From: a virus
Reading direction: 5' to 3' (one strand)
Length of the DNA: 64,000 nt
IMG/VR virus record: IMGVR_UViG_3300034682_000176
Span: 1 to 64,000 of that record
Below the pieces are notes generated by a model. The model was given only the letters and a program-made list of their open reading frames with translations. It ran no database searches and was not told the origin of the DNA. The translations under genes were made by a program, and so were the position numbers. Position 1 is the first letter of the stretch, and each line of letters starts with the position of its first letter. Shown piece after piece: positions 44,468-53,797 of the stretch.

Positions 44468-46585
44468 ATGAATTTGGATATCGACAGCGCAGCCCCAATG
44501 GTCAACGATCTCGGTACCCGAGATGTGTCTGGCCGGACTGTCACTCAACCCGTGCTGATGTTTCCTCAGCACTTGCCGAAGTTTTACATCTTCGGTGAAA
44601 CAGGCCCCATGGGTCCGCAATACGTCGATCTGGCGCGCACAACGCTGACCGAACTGTACGGCGACAAGACCTTTGACGTGAAGTCCAAGTACTTCACCCA
44701 CCAAACGCCCTACCTGCAAGCGGCTGCCCGTGCTGGCAACAACTGCGTGGTGCACCGCCTGCCTGGCCGCAACGCCAAGGACAAGGCCAACGTCGGTTTC
44801 TACCTGGACATCCTGCCCACAATCGTGACGCTGTATGCCAAGAACGCCGATGGTTCGCTGCAGTTCGACGAGCAAAACAACCCCAAACCTCTGCTGGACA
44901 ACAACGACCAGCCTGTGACCATGGCCGGCTATAAGGTCTGCTATGTGCTCGACCACGTCTCCGTGCCGCTGGGTGAATACCAGCCTGGCCTGCTGACCCA
45001 GCGCGCTGGCATCCAGGTCAACGGTCAGACCCAGTCGACCCAGTACCCCCTGTTTGAAATGTCGGCAGCCTACGCTGGCGAATTCGCCAAGTCGCTGGGC
45101 TCGCGCATGTACGCTGCGCTCAAGACCGACATCGTGCCCTTCCCCGACAACTTCTTGGCCGACGCCAAGATGTTCCCCTACTACTTCCAGCTGATGAAGC
45201 TGTCGCCTTCGGTGGCCGGCAAGATCGATCCCGTGCTCAACGGCTTCGGTGCCCAGTACAGCCGCTTCGTGCTGCAAGAAGAAGGCCGCGATCCGGGCTC
45301 TGACGCCGTGGTCGATCTGACCACTGTGCTGCAAGACCAATACATCGATCCTGCCTCGGGTGCCAAGACTGGCCTGGGCAACGTGAAGATGTACGCCGAC
45401 AACATCGCCCTCGTGAGCAAGATGCTCTACGAAGCCGAAATGGTGGTGGCTGACCAACACCGTGACAGCGAAATCAACAACGCCGAGCAGAACTACTTCG
45501 CGTTGAACATCCTGGGCTTCACCAGCTCCAACGGTTCTCCCTACCAAGCCATCAAGGTGGTGGACGTGGTCGGCAGCACTCGCCTGACCAAGAACTCCAC
45601 GCACTTCATGGACGGCGCCAGCGATGGTGAGATCGATGCAGACCTGTTGGACCAGCTGTTCATCGACGACATGGAGAACTACCAGAACACGCTGACCGAG
45701 TACCACGACCTGGTCAAGCACCCCGAATCGATCATCTACGACTCGGGCTTTGGTCTGGCTGCCAAGCGCGCAGCTCCCAAGTTCATCTCCAAGCGCAAAG
45801 ACACGTTCGTCGTGCTCTCTACGTTTGCTCACAACGCACCGGCCGGCACCTTGGCTGACCAAACCTCGGTCGGCATCGCCCTGAAGACCATGCTGGAGCT
45901 GTACAGCGAATCGGCATACTTCGGCACCAAGACCATGCGTGGTCTGGTCATGGGTGGCTCGGGTGAGCTGACCAACTCCCTGTACAAGGGTCGTGTCTCC
46001 ACAGCCTACGAAGTGCTGTGTATGGCTGCCGACTACATGGGTGCCGCCAACGGCGCCTGGAAGAACGGCAAGTGCTTCGACAAGGCTCCCAACAACATCC
46101 TCAAGTACCTCAAGAACCTGGACGTCGTCTGGGTGCCCGCTTCGGTGCGCAAGGTCCTGTGGGGTGTCGGCGTCAACTTCGCGTTGCGCTACTCCACAGC
46201 AGGTGGTCCTGGCAACGGTGGCCAGAACTTCTTCCCTGCGCTGCAAACCGTCTACGACGATGACACTTCGGTGCTCAACAACTTCTTCAACGCCATGGGT
46301 ATCTGCTACCTGAACAAGGTGGCACATGCGGCCTGGCGTGAATTCAGCGGCGACATCGAGTTCAGCGCAGCCCAGCTGGAAGAGCGTGTCAACACGTTCG
46401 TCACTGAAAATACCAAGGACAAGTTCGACGGCAAACTGGTGGTGGTACCAGCCTGCACGGTCACCAGCTTCGACGCCCAACGTGGCTACAGCTGGACCCT
46501 GCCGACCAAGCTGTACGGCCGCACCAGCCGCACCGTCATGAACACCTACGCCGAGGCACATCAACTTTCCGAACTGGATGCTTAA
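44468..46585 (+). CDS. Contractile tail sheath protein
   Basis: A 705-residue protein starting MNLDIDSAAP; CTAGGAG precedes the ATG. phiKZ-type sheaths are close to this length. The N-terminal region (about 1-130) carries LPKFYIFGETGPMGPQYVDLA and a strand/helix order typical of sheath domain I. The C-terminal part (VSTAYEVLCMAADYMG ... VKVLWGVGVNFALRYS ... KVAHAAWREFSGD) matches the conserved sheath core that packs on the tube. Codon use is strongly biased, as expected for an abundant protein. A tube gene lies downstream at 47910, separated by an unrelated gene. Confidence 0.8.
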   Translation: MNLDIDSAAPMVNDLGTRDVSGRTVTQPVLMFPQHLPKFYIFGETGPMGPQYVDLARTTLTELYGDKTFDVKSKYFTHQTPYLQAAARAGNNCVVHRLPGRNAKDKANVGFYLDILPTIVTLYAKNADGSLQFDEQNNPKPLLDNNDQPVTMAGYKVCYVLDHVSVPLGEYQPGLLTQRAGIQVNGQTQSTQYPLFEMSAAYAGEFAKSLGSRMYAALKTDIVPFPDNFLADAKMFPYYFQLMKLSPSVAGKIDPVLNGFGAQYSRFVLQEEGRDPGSDAVVDLTTVLQDQYIDPASGAKTGLGNVKMYADNIALVSKMLYEAEMVVADQHRDSEINNAEQNYFALNILGFTSSNGSPYQAIKVVDVVGSTRLTKNSTHFMDGASDGEIDADLLDQLFIDDMENYQNTLTEYHDLVKHPESIIYDSGFGLAAKRAAPKFISKRKDTFVVLSTFAHNAPAGTLADQTSVGIALKTMLELYSESAYFGTKTMRGLVMGGSGELTNSLYKGRVSTAYEVLCMAADYMGAANGAWKNGKCFDKAPNNILKYLKNLDVVWVPASVRKVLWGVGVNFALRYSTAGGPGNGGQNFFPALQTVYDDDTSVLNNFFNAMGICYLNKVAHAAWREFSGDIEFSAAQLEERVNTFVTENTKDKFDGKLVVVPACTVTSFDAQRGYSWTLPTKLYGRTSRTVMNTYAEAHQLSELDA

Positions 46586-46606
46586 CCGCCTGACTGTATA
46601 AGTCTT

Positions 46607-46640
46607 GACCTACACCGCCTAGCAATAGGCGGTGTAGGTC
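46607..46640 (+). terminator. Hairpin after the sheath gene
   Basis: A perfect 15-bp stem GACCTACACCGCCTA with loop GCAA. No T run follows, so it may be a phage-polymerase terminator or an RNA-processing site. Confidence 0.65.
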
Positions 46641-46666
46641 GTACAACATTGGATTTGAAGTCGATT

Positions 46667-46675
46667 ACATATATA
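46667..46675 (+). promoter_or_regulatory. ACATATATA candidate phage promoter
   Basis: ACATATATA 43 bases before the start at 46718, between the sheath terminator and the inserted gene. Confidence 0.5.
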
Positions 46676-46717
46676 CTGTTTGTTAACATCTGTTCCATTT
46701 TTTCAAAGGAGTATCAC

Positions 46718-47752
46718 ATGCGCAACTTTCATCCAAGCATCAACTACAGCCAACCACGCCCTCAAAAACTGCTGGCCCTGCTCAACGGCAGTCTGATTGA
46801 CCCTCTGCGTCACATGGAGCTGGCGGCGATTGCCCTCAACCGTATCGTGAAACAACTGGATCATCGTTTCCACTTTAGCGAAGATATTGAAACAGCAACT
46901 TTTACTGATATGCGTGCTGTAGCCAAGGTCTGTGATAATGAAGCAGTTCTCGTAATTGAGAACATGCTGGTCGCCTCTTTGGTTAAAATGAACTTGCTTG
47001 ATATCGACCGAAAGGTCATGCGGTATGGCGCTGGCAATGTGGTCAAGTTTGGTAAAAACCAACACAAACTGCTTGCTGATCCAGAAAGTATCGATCAGTT
47101 CTTTCAAGACGCAATTTTGGAGTACCAGACCAGCTGTTTTGACGCAAGACAATTGCAAGATAAGCTGCTCAAAGAGTCGAGCAAAGACTTTGCAAAGTTT
47201 GCTTATCAAGAAGTGAGTCAAAAAGACTTTTTGATCTACCGCAATCTCAACATCCCCCTTTGCAAGTTGGAGTGGTTCGACAAATTCAAAGAAAGGTTGG
47301 AAGATCTCCTGGTTATCCAGTCCGAGCTATTGAAGGTAACTCGAAAGGATGAAAGCAGTTCAACTAAAGCTAGTTGGGCACGTTCTCCTATCTCTGTCCA
47401 ACAATTCAGTCATTGGAAAGAGACACTACAGGCCAGAGTCGTCTTTGTTGAGAACGGCAAAAAAGATCCAAAGTCGTATGAAAACGAAGATGACTTGATG
47501 CAGGCATTGAAAGAAGTTTTCCAACAAGAATTGGGGAAGTTTGTTGAAAACATCAAAGGCACTGAAGTCGAGAAGATTTTCAAAATCGACACTACGCAGC
47601 CTGAGATTCCTTCGGTGGAATTCAACCAATCGTTCACCATCAACATCCCGCTGACACAATTACACCATGAGTCACTCCCGCCGGTGACACAGCTGGTGTT
47701 TGATCGTGGTGATGCTTCTAGCTACGATTTTATGCACGTGATGTTCTCGTAG
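46718..47752 (+). CDS. Unknown protein inserted between sheath and tube genes
   Basis: A 344-residue protein starting MRNFHPSINY, with AAAGGAG before the ATG. It is helical and charged, with no recognised domain. Its base composition is more A/T-rich and its codon use less biased than the flanking sheath and tube genes. It carries its own ACATATATA element and its own T-tailed terminator, so it is a self-contained cassette. It is probably not a tail component. It could be an early host-takeover or accessory gene, but no function can be read. Confidence 0.6.
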   Translation: MRNFHPSINYSQPRPQKLLALLNGSLIDPLRHMELAAIALNRIVKQLDHRFHFSEDIETATFTDMRAVAKVCDNEAVLVIENMLVASLVKMNLLDIDRKVMRYGAGNVVKFGKNQHKLLADPESIDQFFQDAILEYQTSCFDARQLQDKLLKESSKDFAKFAYQEVSQKDFLIYRNLNIPLCKLEWFDKFKERLEDLLVIQSELLKVTRKDESSSTKASWARSPISVQQFSHWKETLQARVVFVENGKKDPKSYENEDDLMQALKEVFQQELGKFVENIKGTEVEKIFKIDTTQPEIPSVEFNQSFTINIPLTQLHHESLPPVTQLVFDRGDASSYDFMHVMFS

Positions 47753-47762
47753 CAACCGCATG

Positions 47763-47793
47763 AAAAAAGCCGACCATTTAGGCCGGCTTTTTT
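47763..47793 (+). terminator. Intrinsic terminator of the inserted gene
   Basis: Stem AAAAAAGCCG / CGGCTTTTTT followed by CTTTTTC. Confidence 0.85.
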
Positions 47794-47909
47794 CTTTTTC
47801 TTGGAAAGCGTCCAGTTGAGTAAAAATATAATCAAGTGAGTTGTGCGATACACCTTACGCTTGGACGTGGGTCAACCGGCATGTACCCTTTCTTTCATGG
47901 AGAATCTCA

Positions 47910-48776
47910 ATGAGTCGCCTTTCTAATGCAATTATGACGAATGCCTTCGCCCGTGAAGTCGCTCGTCCAATGTCCAACCTGGAGCTCGGTGGCCAAGGTG
48001 GCTGGGCACCCAACCTGACCGAGTGGGTCAACAACCAGGCCTACGTCTCGCGTCCGCTGATCTGCATCATGCTGGAAGCACCCAAGATGTTCTCGGTGAT
48101 GCCCGACTCCTACAAGTGGATCGCATCGCTCAAGGCCCTGTTCGAGCTGCACGCCAAGACCATCGAAGGCATGAACGCCAGCCTCAAGCCCGAGTTCGAT
48201 ACCCATGACGTCGGCGGCGCCGGTGAAAAGCAGCACGAAATCGTCGACATGAAGCGCGAGGCTTCGGTGCCCAAGTTCACCTTCATCGAGAAGTACGGCC
48301 GCCCCATCCAGACGCTGCTGAACTACTGGATGCGCTACGGCATGATGGATGCCGAAACCAAGTACGCGCTGCTGGGCACGCTGGGTAACCCCAACGTCAA
48401 GGACCTGCTGGCCGACTGGTACTCCGCCACCTGCCTGTTCATCGTTCCTGACCCACTGCACAAGTCTGTGGACAAGGCCTGGATCACCACCAACATGATG
48501 CCCCAGGGCGAAGGCGACGTGACTGCCAAGCGTGACCTGTCGACAGGTCAGGAAATCCTGACGCTGGACATCGAGTTCACTGGCATGAGCCAGTACGGCC
48601 TGGGTGTGAACAAGTTTGCCCAGACCATCCTGGACCAGATCTCCACCACCAACGCCGACCCTTCGATGCGCGCTTCGTTCATCGACCGTGTCTCGGCCGA
48701 CGTGGCTGCCGCCAACGGCTACCGCAACGAGCTGCAAAAGGTCGGTACCCAAGCGGTCACCCGCATGGGCGCATAA
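47910..48776 (+). CDS. Probable tail tube protein
   Basis: A 288-residue protein starting MSRLSNAIMT with ATGGAGAA before the ATG. The size, strong codon bias and position next to the sheath fit the tube of a phiKZ-like contractile tail. The middle has KFTFIEKYGRPIQTLLNYWMRYG (in parts, about 120-142) and TLDIEFTGMSQYGLGVNKFAQ, consistent with beta-barrel strands of tube subunits. No independent motif proves it. Confidence 0.65.
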   Translation: MSRLSNAIMTNAFAREVARPMSNLELGGQGGWAPNLTEWVNNQAYVSRPLICIMLEAPKMFSVMPDSYKWIASLKALFELHAKTIEGMNASLKPEFDTHDVGGAGEKQHEIVDMKREASVPKFTFIEKYGRPIQTLLNYWMRYGMMDAETKYALLGTLGNPNVKDLLADWYSATCLFIVPDPLHKSVDKAWITTNMMPQGEGDVTAKRDLSTGQEILTLDIEFTGMSQYGLGVNKFAQTILDQISTTNADPSMRASFIDRVSADVAAANGYRNELQKVGTQAVTRMGA

Positions 48777-48798
48777 CCCGTCACGACTGCGTGAACCA

Positions 48799-48837
48799 CA
48801 TCACCTACCAGTCTTCGGGCTGGTGGGTGATGTTTTT
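48799..48837 (+). terminator. Intrinsic terminator after the tube gene
   Basis: A 13-bp stem CATCACCTACCAG / CTGGTGGGTGATG (one wobble) followed by TTTTT. Confidence 0.85.
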
Positions 48838-48886
48838 ACTTTTGGTGTTGATGATTTGTAACATCTTCTACCTCTTGGAGCTATAA

Positions 48887-50008
48887 ATGAAAAAGGTCTA
48901 CCAGTCTCTGTTGGCGGCAACTTGCAAGTTCTTTGGTTTGCCTGCACCGCGTGGTAACGAGCCAGTGTGCGTTGACCAAAAACGTGACCCCCAGAACGGA
49001 CCTTTCACCACCACAAACCCACCTGTAGAGCCTGACAGCGAGTCTCAAAAGGCTGAGAAAAAGCCTTGGCTGATCAAGCTGCCTATTGGAGCGGCTATCA
49101 AAGACTCTCCCAAAGACCGAGCCTGGATGCAAGGGCAAGAGCTTTTGCCCGATGAGATCACCGATCTGATGTTCAACGATCTGGACAAGCTCAAGGAAGT
49201 GCCTTTGGTGGCATGCCTGCCGTCTAGCCTCAAACTCCCGCAACTGAACGGCACGTTGCCTTATGCCGATCTGGAGCTGCGGCTGGACGGCAAGATCAAG
49301 TGTCCGACCGAAGGCAAGGAGTATGAGATCTACACCTTGCTGATGGTCATTGATCCCAACTGCTCGGAATACCCCAGCAACATCAGCTGTCTCTTTTTCT
49401 ATGACCTTGGCACCAGTGTCAAGTTCTGCCCATCGACATATGTCAGCGGTGGTATCATGACTCCCATGCACTTTTGTTTGGGTTTGGATGAAGACCACCG
49501 CAGCTATCGGACCAAGACAATCCAGCACCCCATGGAAGAAGACACGTACCATGTGGTGCTGAGTGTGTTGGACCACGCCCCAACGTGGTACGACAAGGAG
49601 TCGTTTGTTCGTTACCTGAATGAAGACAACAGCTTCACCAAACGCCTTCGTGAAGGCACGTTGTTTGGTGAAGCAAGCCAACCTTCCTTGAAAAACTACC
49701 CGAACCCTTGTGACCGGGAGGCACGGATCTTTGAAGTAGATCCTTCAAACGTCGGGTTTGTGGTAAAAGACATCTGGACCATCGAAGACACACCCATTGG
49801 TTATGCCGGAAATGTTCACCCATCTGTGACTATGGTCATGGGTAAAATCAAACCCACGGGACCCATGGCTGATGTGGTGCGTGCGCATCTGGAGAACCCA
49901 GCTCCACGCACCCATTTCGGTATGCGAGGCTTTATCACCCCGGGCGACAAACGCCGTAACATCGGCAACAAGATCTACACCATCGTGACGTTTGACCTGA
50001 TGCATTGA
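48887..50008 (+). CDS. Catalytically dead paralogue of the prohead protease
   Basis: A 373-residue protein, GGAGC before the ATG. Its C-terminal ~125 residues align with the protease encoded just downstream, including MGKIKPTGP (318-326) against MGKVKPTGP. Each predicted catalytic position is changed: GEASQP has Gln265 for the His of GELGHP-type motifs, VGFVVKDIW has Val292 for the second His, and HFGMRGF has Gly345 for the nucleophilic Ser. The N-terminal 250 residues are extra. I infer a structural, scaffolding or regulatory partner of the active protease. Confidence 0.65.
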   Translation: MKKVYQSLLAATCKFFGLPAPRGNEPVCVDQKRDPQNGPFTTTNPPVEPDSESQKAEKKPWLIKLPIGAAIKDSPKDRAWMQGQELLPDEITDLMFNDLDKLKEVPLVACLPSSLKLPQLNGTLPYADLELRLDGKIKCPTEGKEYEIYTLLMVIDPNCSEYPSNISCLFFYDLGTSVKFCPSTYVSGGIMTPMHFCLGLDEDHRSYRTKTIQHPMEEDTYHVVLSVLDHAPTWYDKESFVRYLNEDNSFTKRLREGTLFGEASQPSLKNYPNPCDREARIFEVDPSNVGFVVKDIWTIEDTPIGYAGNVHPSVTMVMGKIKPTGPMADVVRAHLENPAPRTHFGMRGFITPGDKRRNIGNKIYTIVTFDLMH

Positions 50009-50020
50009 TCACTACCCTTG

Positions 50021-50058
50021 TACCCTACCCTTTCGCCACTGTGCGGGAGGGTAGGGTA
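50021..50058 (+). terminator. Hairpin after the protease paralogue
   Basis: Stem TACCCTACCC / GGGTAGGGTA with an 18-base loop; no T run. Confidence 0.5.
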
Positions 50059-50106
50059 TAAATATCCTGTGATCTTTGTTACATCTACCTAGTTTGGGAG
50101 TCGGTC

Positions 50107-50883
50107 ATGGACGTTGTGAAGTTTACAGAAACCATTTTCAGCAACAAAAACAAAAAGGGTGTTCTCCAAGCCGATGGCGACGGTTACTTCACCTTTGTGA
50201 TGGGTGGGCTCAACACCTACAACAGCGCCGGTGAGTACTATGTCGCTGAAGGTGTGGTGCCGATGTTTGAAGCGTCGACGCACTTCATGCGCCGCATCCG
50301 CAACGGTGCGCTGTACGCAGAGCTGGGTCACCCCAAGCGCCAGCCAGGCATGGGTCTGGAAGACTTCTACCGCCGCATCGTCACCATCGACGAAAACAAC
50401 ATCTGTGCGCACATCTCCGAGCTGTGGCTGGACTTTGACTTCGGCAAGAACAATCCCGATCTGGGTAATCCTGACTTCGTGGCCATCATGGGTAAGGTCA
50501 AGCCCACCGGTCCCAAGGCAGCCAGTCTGGAGCAGTCGCTCAGCAACCCCAAGCAAAACACCGCGTTCTCCATCCGTGGTCTGACCGAGAACAACGAGCG
50601 CAACGGCCGCACCGAGCGTCGTCTGACCGAGATCATCACGTTTGACAACGTGCCCGAGCCCGGCATCGCTGCGGCTTGCAAAGCCTACAACCCAGGCCTG
50701 GAAGGTTTCCAGATCGTGGAGTCGTTGGACGCTTACGTCGACAAGGACATCCTGCGTCAGACCATCAGCTCCTTGCAAAAGGAAAGCGGTGCCATGGCCA
50801 CCGAATCCAACCGTGCCCTGTACAACCAGATCCTGGCCTCTCTGAAGCCTAACCAAGCCACACAGCGCGCTCGTAGCTGGTAA
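50107..50883 (+). CDS. Prohead protease (T4 gp21-like)
   Basis: A 258-residue protein. The motifs of the herpes-assemblin/gp21 serine protease fold are present: GALYAELGHP (His75), NICAHISELWLDFDF (His102) and TAFSIRGLT (Ser155), separated by MGKVKPTGP (128-136). Such enzymes mature the capsid by cutting scaffold and head proteins inside the prohead. TTGGGAG precedes the ATG. The last ~60 residues are a flexible helical tail that may be removed on activation. The upstream gene is an inactive relative. The gene is monocistronic and closed by a hairpin. Confidence 0.75.
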   Translation: MDVVKFTETIFSNKNKKGVLQADGDGYFTFVMGGLNTYNSAGEYYVAEGVVPMFEASTHFMRRIRNGALYAELGHPKRQPGMGLEDFYRRIVTIDENNICAHISELWLDFDFGKNNPDLGNPDFVAIMGKVKPTGPKAASLEQSLSNPKQNTAFSIRGLTENNERNGRTERRLTEIITFDNVPEPGIAAACKAYNPGLEGFQIVESLDAYVDKDILRQTISSLQKESGAMATESNRALYNQILASLKPNQATQRARSW

Positions 50884-50891
50884 GCACACCT

Positions 50892-50932
50892 ACACACTAC
50901 CTCTGAGCTTAAACGGCTCAGAGGTAGTGTGT
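50892..50932. terminator. Convergent-gene hairpin
   Basis: A perfect 17-bp stem ACACACTACCTCTGAGC with loop TTAAACG, between the protease and the converging SbcC-like gene. Confidence 0.7.
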
Positions 50933-50937
50933 ATGGC

Positions 50938-53355
50938 TCATGGGGTCAAATCAATGACTTCGGTGTCTTTGAAATCGGCGTAGGCCAAGTCCAAGTGGGT
51001 GATCAAGAAGATCTGGCTGTAGGTCTCAGAGCCTACCATCTTGAAGATAGTGTCGGCAATCCGGGTGCGGTGGGTCGCGTCCAATCGTACTCCGAACTCA
51101 TCCAAGTACATGGGGTAGTTTTCCAGACGCAGCAGTTTGAACAAGGTCTTCTTCATGCCAAGGTTGATGATCTCCTTCATACCGGAGCTGACCTTGCTGA
51201 CATCTTCAATTTCCAGGCGGTCTTCAACGACCACCTTGAACTTGTAGTTCAGCGCATCTTCCTCGACATTGATGACCTTCAGGACCATTTTGTAATCCCA
51301 GATCTTGGCAATCTCCGCATTGATGGAACCAATGATGGTGTTCAAGAACCCGGAGATACTCTTGGCAATGAACCCATTCTTGGGAGAGAGTTCATCGGTC
51401 AGGATGGTGAGGACTTTGACGTCCTCTTGGATATGGGCGATCTGCTCTTCGTAGGTAGCGACCATCCGTTCGATCGATTGGTGACTGATCAACTCTTTGT
51501 CGATCTCGATCATCTGGACTTTGAGCTTGGACAATTCATCATCAGTCTCTTGCACTAACGCAGCGACTGTGAAGTGCAGGTGTTCGGTGTAGACCGCATC
51601 CTTAGCCCTTTGCAACAGTTGGGACAGGTGACCTAACCGTTCGTAGTAGTGGCGCGCATTGTCGTAATCCGTGAGGTTACGCTCTTGCAGCTCGATATGG
51701 GTGTGGTGGTGGTCGATGGCTTCTTCTTGGCTGGTGCGCTGCGCTTGCAGGTCTTGCAGGGATTGCTCACCAATGTCTTTCAACAAGGCCAGCTTATCCC
51801 CTACTTCCTTCAACTCTTGCTCGATGGCTACCAAGCGGGTGCAGTGATTGGTGTCTTGCAGTAGTTGGCGCAGCATGCGAGAGATGCCGTGGGGGTCGGT
51901 ATACACCAGTTCACTGTCCAGCACCTGAGACCAGAACCGACTGAGCGCGGTCTTGGTAGTGTTGAAGATGTTGACAAACTGGCTGTAGATTTCGAGGTAC
52001 GCCTCTTGGTCTTCGATGGGTTTGTTCAAAGACTGGGCTTGGACTTGCAGCTGGGCTTTGCGCTCTTTGATATCGACCAAAGAGGCTTCGACCCGTTGCA
52101 ATTTGGATTGGACTTCTTCTGGCAGCCACGTGTGGCTACAGTTGGGACAGTTGTAGTTGGCGTGTTCTAAGAGTTCTTGACGCATGCGGGTGTCGCTGAT
52201 CTCTTGCTGTAGCAGCTTGTTGAGCTCATCTACCAAACCAGCCCGCTGTGCCACCAGTTCTTGGTACTGGGCACGACCCAACTTCTTGTCGGGGTTGGCA
52301 GGCAACTGGTGAATAATGTCAGGCAGAGAGTGCTCCAGCACCAACACCTGACTCAGCGTTTGTTCGCTATAGTCTTCAGGCGTCAGGTATTTCAGTGATG
52401 CTTGCGTGTTGGTACGCTCTTGCTGCAGTTGGTCAAACCGGTTTTGCAAGGTCTGGCTGTCTTGCAGGTGAAGCAGTCGAACTGTGTCGATCTGTTGGTC
52501 CAGCTGTTCAATACGACTGTAGATCGATTGCAGTTGGGTCTTGGACTGGCTGATCGCCGCCACAGCAGTTTCACGTAACGCTGGCAGCTGTTCGTAGGCG
52601 TAAGCGGTCAAGTACATGTACCCCGCTTGATAAACGCTGTCCCAGTGGCGCTTGCAGTCGTTAAAGGCACGCTGCGTAGCACCCAAGTCACCGGTGCGCG
52701 AGTACTGATACAGCTCAGTGCGGAACTTCAGCAACGTATCTAGCATCTGGCGACACTGACTCTTTTGCCGGTTGAGCGATTCGATGCGGCTGACGTCCGA
52801 GAGCTTTTGCTTTTCCGTCATCAGCAAGGATGTGGTGTTCTTGAGCAGGAATTCTTGGTTCTTGAGCTTTTCCTTCAAGCCGTTGTAGTTCTCTAGTACC
52901 GACTCAATGTTCAAGTTGGTGATCGCGTTGATCATCTTCTTGCGGCTGAGCAGACTCATCTCTGTCAAAGACTCAGCACCGGTCATCAAGTCTTGCACCA
53001 CAGGCAGCAGTCCAAAATGCTGGTACGCCAACTCACGCTGTGTAGAGACGTTGGTTGAGCCATTGAGGTTCTCTTCGTCCTTGTAGAAGTAGAACTTGGG
53101 TGAGTTGCCTGTGAAGTCGCTGAGCAGCTTATAAGAGCTGCCGCGGTGTTCCATGTGCACTTCCAGATATCCACCCGCATAAAAGTCATCTTTGTCTGGC
53201 GGCAAGGGTGTCAGCAGTCCGATCAACGAACTCTTACCAGCTCCGTTGGGTCCCACCAACATCGTGAGCTTCTTGGTGAAATGGTGTTCAAACACGTTGT
53301 TGTGGCTGAGCGGAAAACGCTTGTATTTGTGCGCTTTGATGTAGGTAACTCGCAT
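50938..53355 (-). CDS. SbcC/Rad50/gp46-like recombination ATPase
   Basis: An 805-residue SMC-like ATPase. Walker A is VGPNGAGKSS (34-43). Long coiled coils flank a Rad50-type zinc hook NCPNCSHTW (near residue 400). The C-terminal lobe has the signature KVSSGMKEI, Walker B YPMYLDEFG and the H-loop LITHLD. With the SbcD-like nuclease at 10021 it should form the SbcCD/gp46-47 complex that resects DNA ends in recombination-dependent replication. ATG at 53355 (MRVTYIKAHKYKRF) is chosen as it sits directly before the conserved N-terminal strand; the ribosome site is weak (AAAGATGG). Confidence 0.9.
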   Translation of the reverse strand: MRVTYIKAHKYKRFPLSHNNVFEHHFTKKLTMLVGPNGAGKSSLIGLLTPLPPDKDDFYAGGYLEVHMEHRGSSYKLLSDFTGNSPKFYFYKDEENLNGSTNVSTQRELAYQHFGLLPVVQDLMTGAESLTEMSLLSRKKMINAITNLNIESVLENYNGLKEKLKNQEFLLKNTTSLLMTEKQKLSDVSRIESLNRQKSQCRQMLDTLLKFRTELYQYSRTGDLGATQRAFNDCKRHWDSVYQAGYMYLTAYAYEQLPALRETAVAAISQSKTQLQSIYSRIEQLDQQIDTVRLLHLQDSQTLQNRFDQLQQERTNTQASLKYLTPEDYSEQTLSQVLVLEHSLPDIIHQLPANPDKKLGRAQYQELVAQRAGLVDELNKLLQQEISDTRMRQELLEHANYNCPNCSHTWLPEEVQSKLQRVEASLVDIKERKAQLQVQAQSLNKPIEDQEAYLEIYSQFVNIFNTTKTALSRFWSQVLDSELVYTDPHGISRMLRQLLQDTNHCTRLVAIEQELKEVGDKLALLKDIGEQSLQDLQAQRTSQEEAIDHHHTHIELQERNLTDYDNARHYYERLGHLSQLLQRAKDAVYTEHLHFTVAALVQETDDELSKLKVQMIEIDKELISHQSIERMVATYEEQIAHIQEDVKVLTILTDELSPKNGFIAKSISGFLNTIIGSINAEIAKIWDYKMVLKVINVEEDALNYKFKVVVEDRLEIEDVSKVSSGMKEIINLGMKKTLFKLLRLENYPMYLDEFGVRLDATHRTRIADTIFKMVGSETYSQIFLITHLDLAYADFKDTEVIDLTP

Positions 53356-53797
53356 ACCATCTTTCTTATCCTGACAACTACAGCATAACGTGCCAACTGG
53401 AAAAAGACAAAGGGGATCACTCGCACCTGGCAACAATAGCCAGGTGCGAGTGATACGGGCTCGAAGATGTGGAACTGTCCGCACGTCCAACAAAGTCACA
53501 AGTCAATTGCTGTAGACTGTAAGTGTCGTTTGCTAGAAGCAGGGTGGTGGTCGCGTAGGGAGTTCTGCGTCCGGGAATACATCAAGGGGCAGGTAGGGTT
53601 GTGGGTTTGTGTCTGACCACACAACAAAGCGCTTCACAGCGCGGCCTTATCTGCAGCATAATCCACCACGAAACCGCCTGAAGACCCGGCAAATATTCAC
53701 GCAGGGAGTCTGGCAGTCAACCAACAGGTGTAAGTGAAGGTCATGAGGAGTTCCACAAGATACAGGTTGTTACATTTTACTGTCTCAACCCTATATC
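53356..53797. other. 442-base noncoding gap upstream of the SbcC-like gene
   Basis: Only very short frames without ribosome sites are present on either strand, and no tRNA-like cloverleaf was recognised. It contains a strong minus-strand terminator at 53398-53454, so the ~340 bases before it would be transcribed from the polymerase unit as an untranslated 3' end. The remaining ~40 bases hold the leader of the SbcC-like gene. This is the only gene-free stretch over 300 bases. Confidence 0.55.
53398..53454 (-). terminator. Strong minus-strand terminator
   Basis: A perfect 16-bp stem ATCACTCGCACCTGGC with loop TATTGTT on the minus strand, followed by CCCCTTTGTCTTTTTCC. Confidence 0.8.

Noticed and set aside
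53601-53680. tRNA or small structured RNA in the gap (GCGCT...AGCGC hairpin)
   Set aside because: Only a single short hairpin; no complete fold recognised by eye, so it is kept as part of the unexplained gap.
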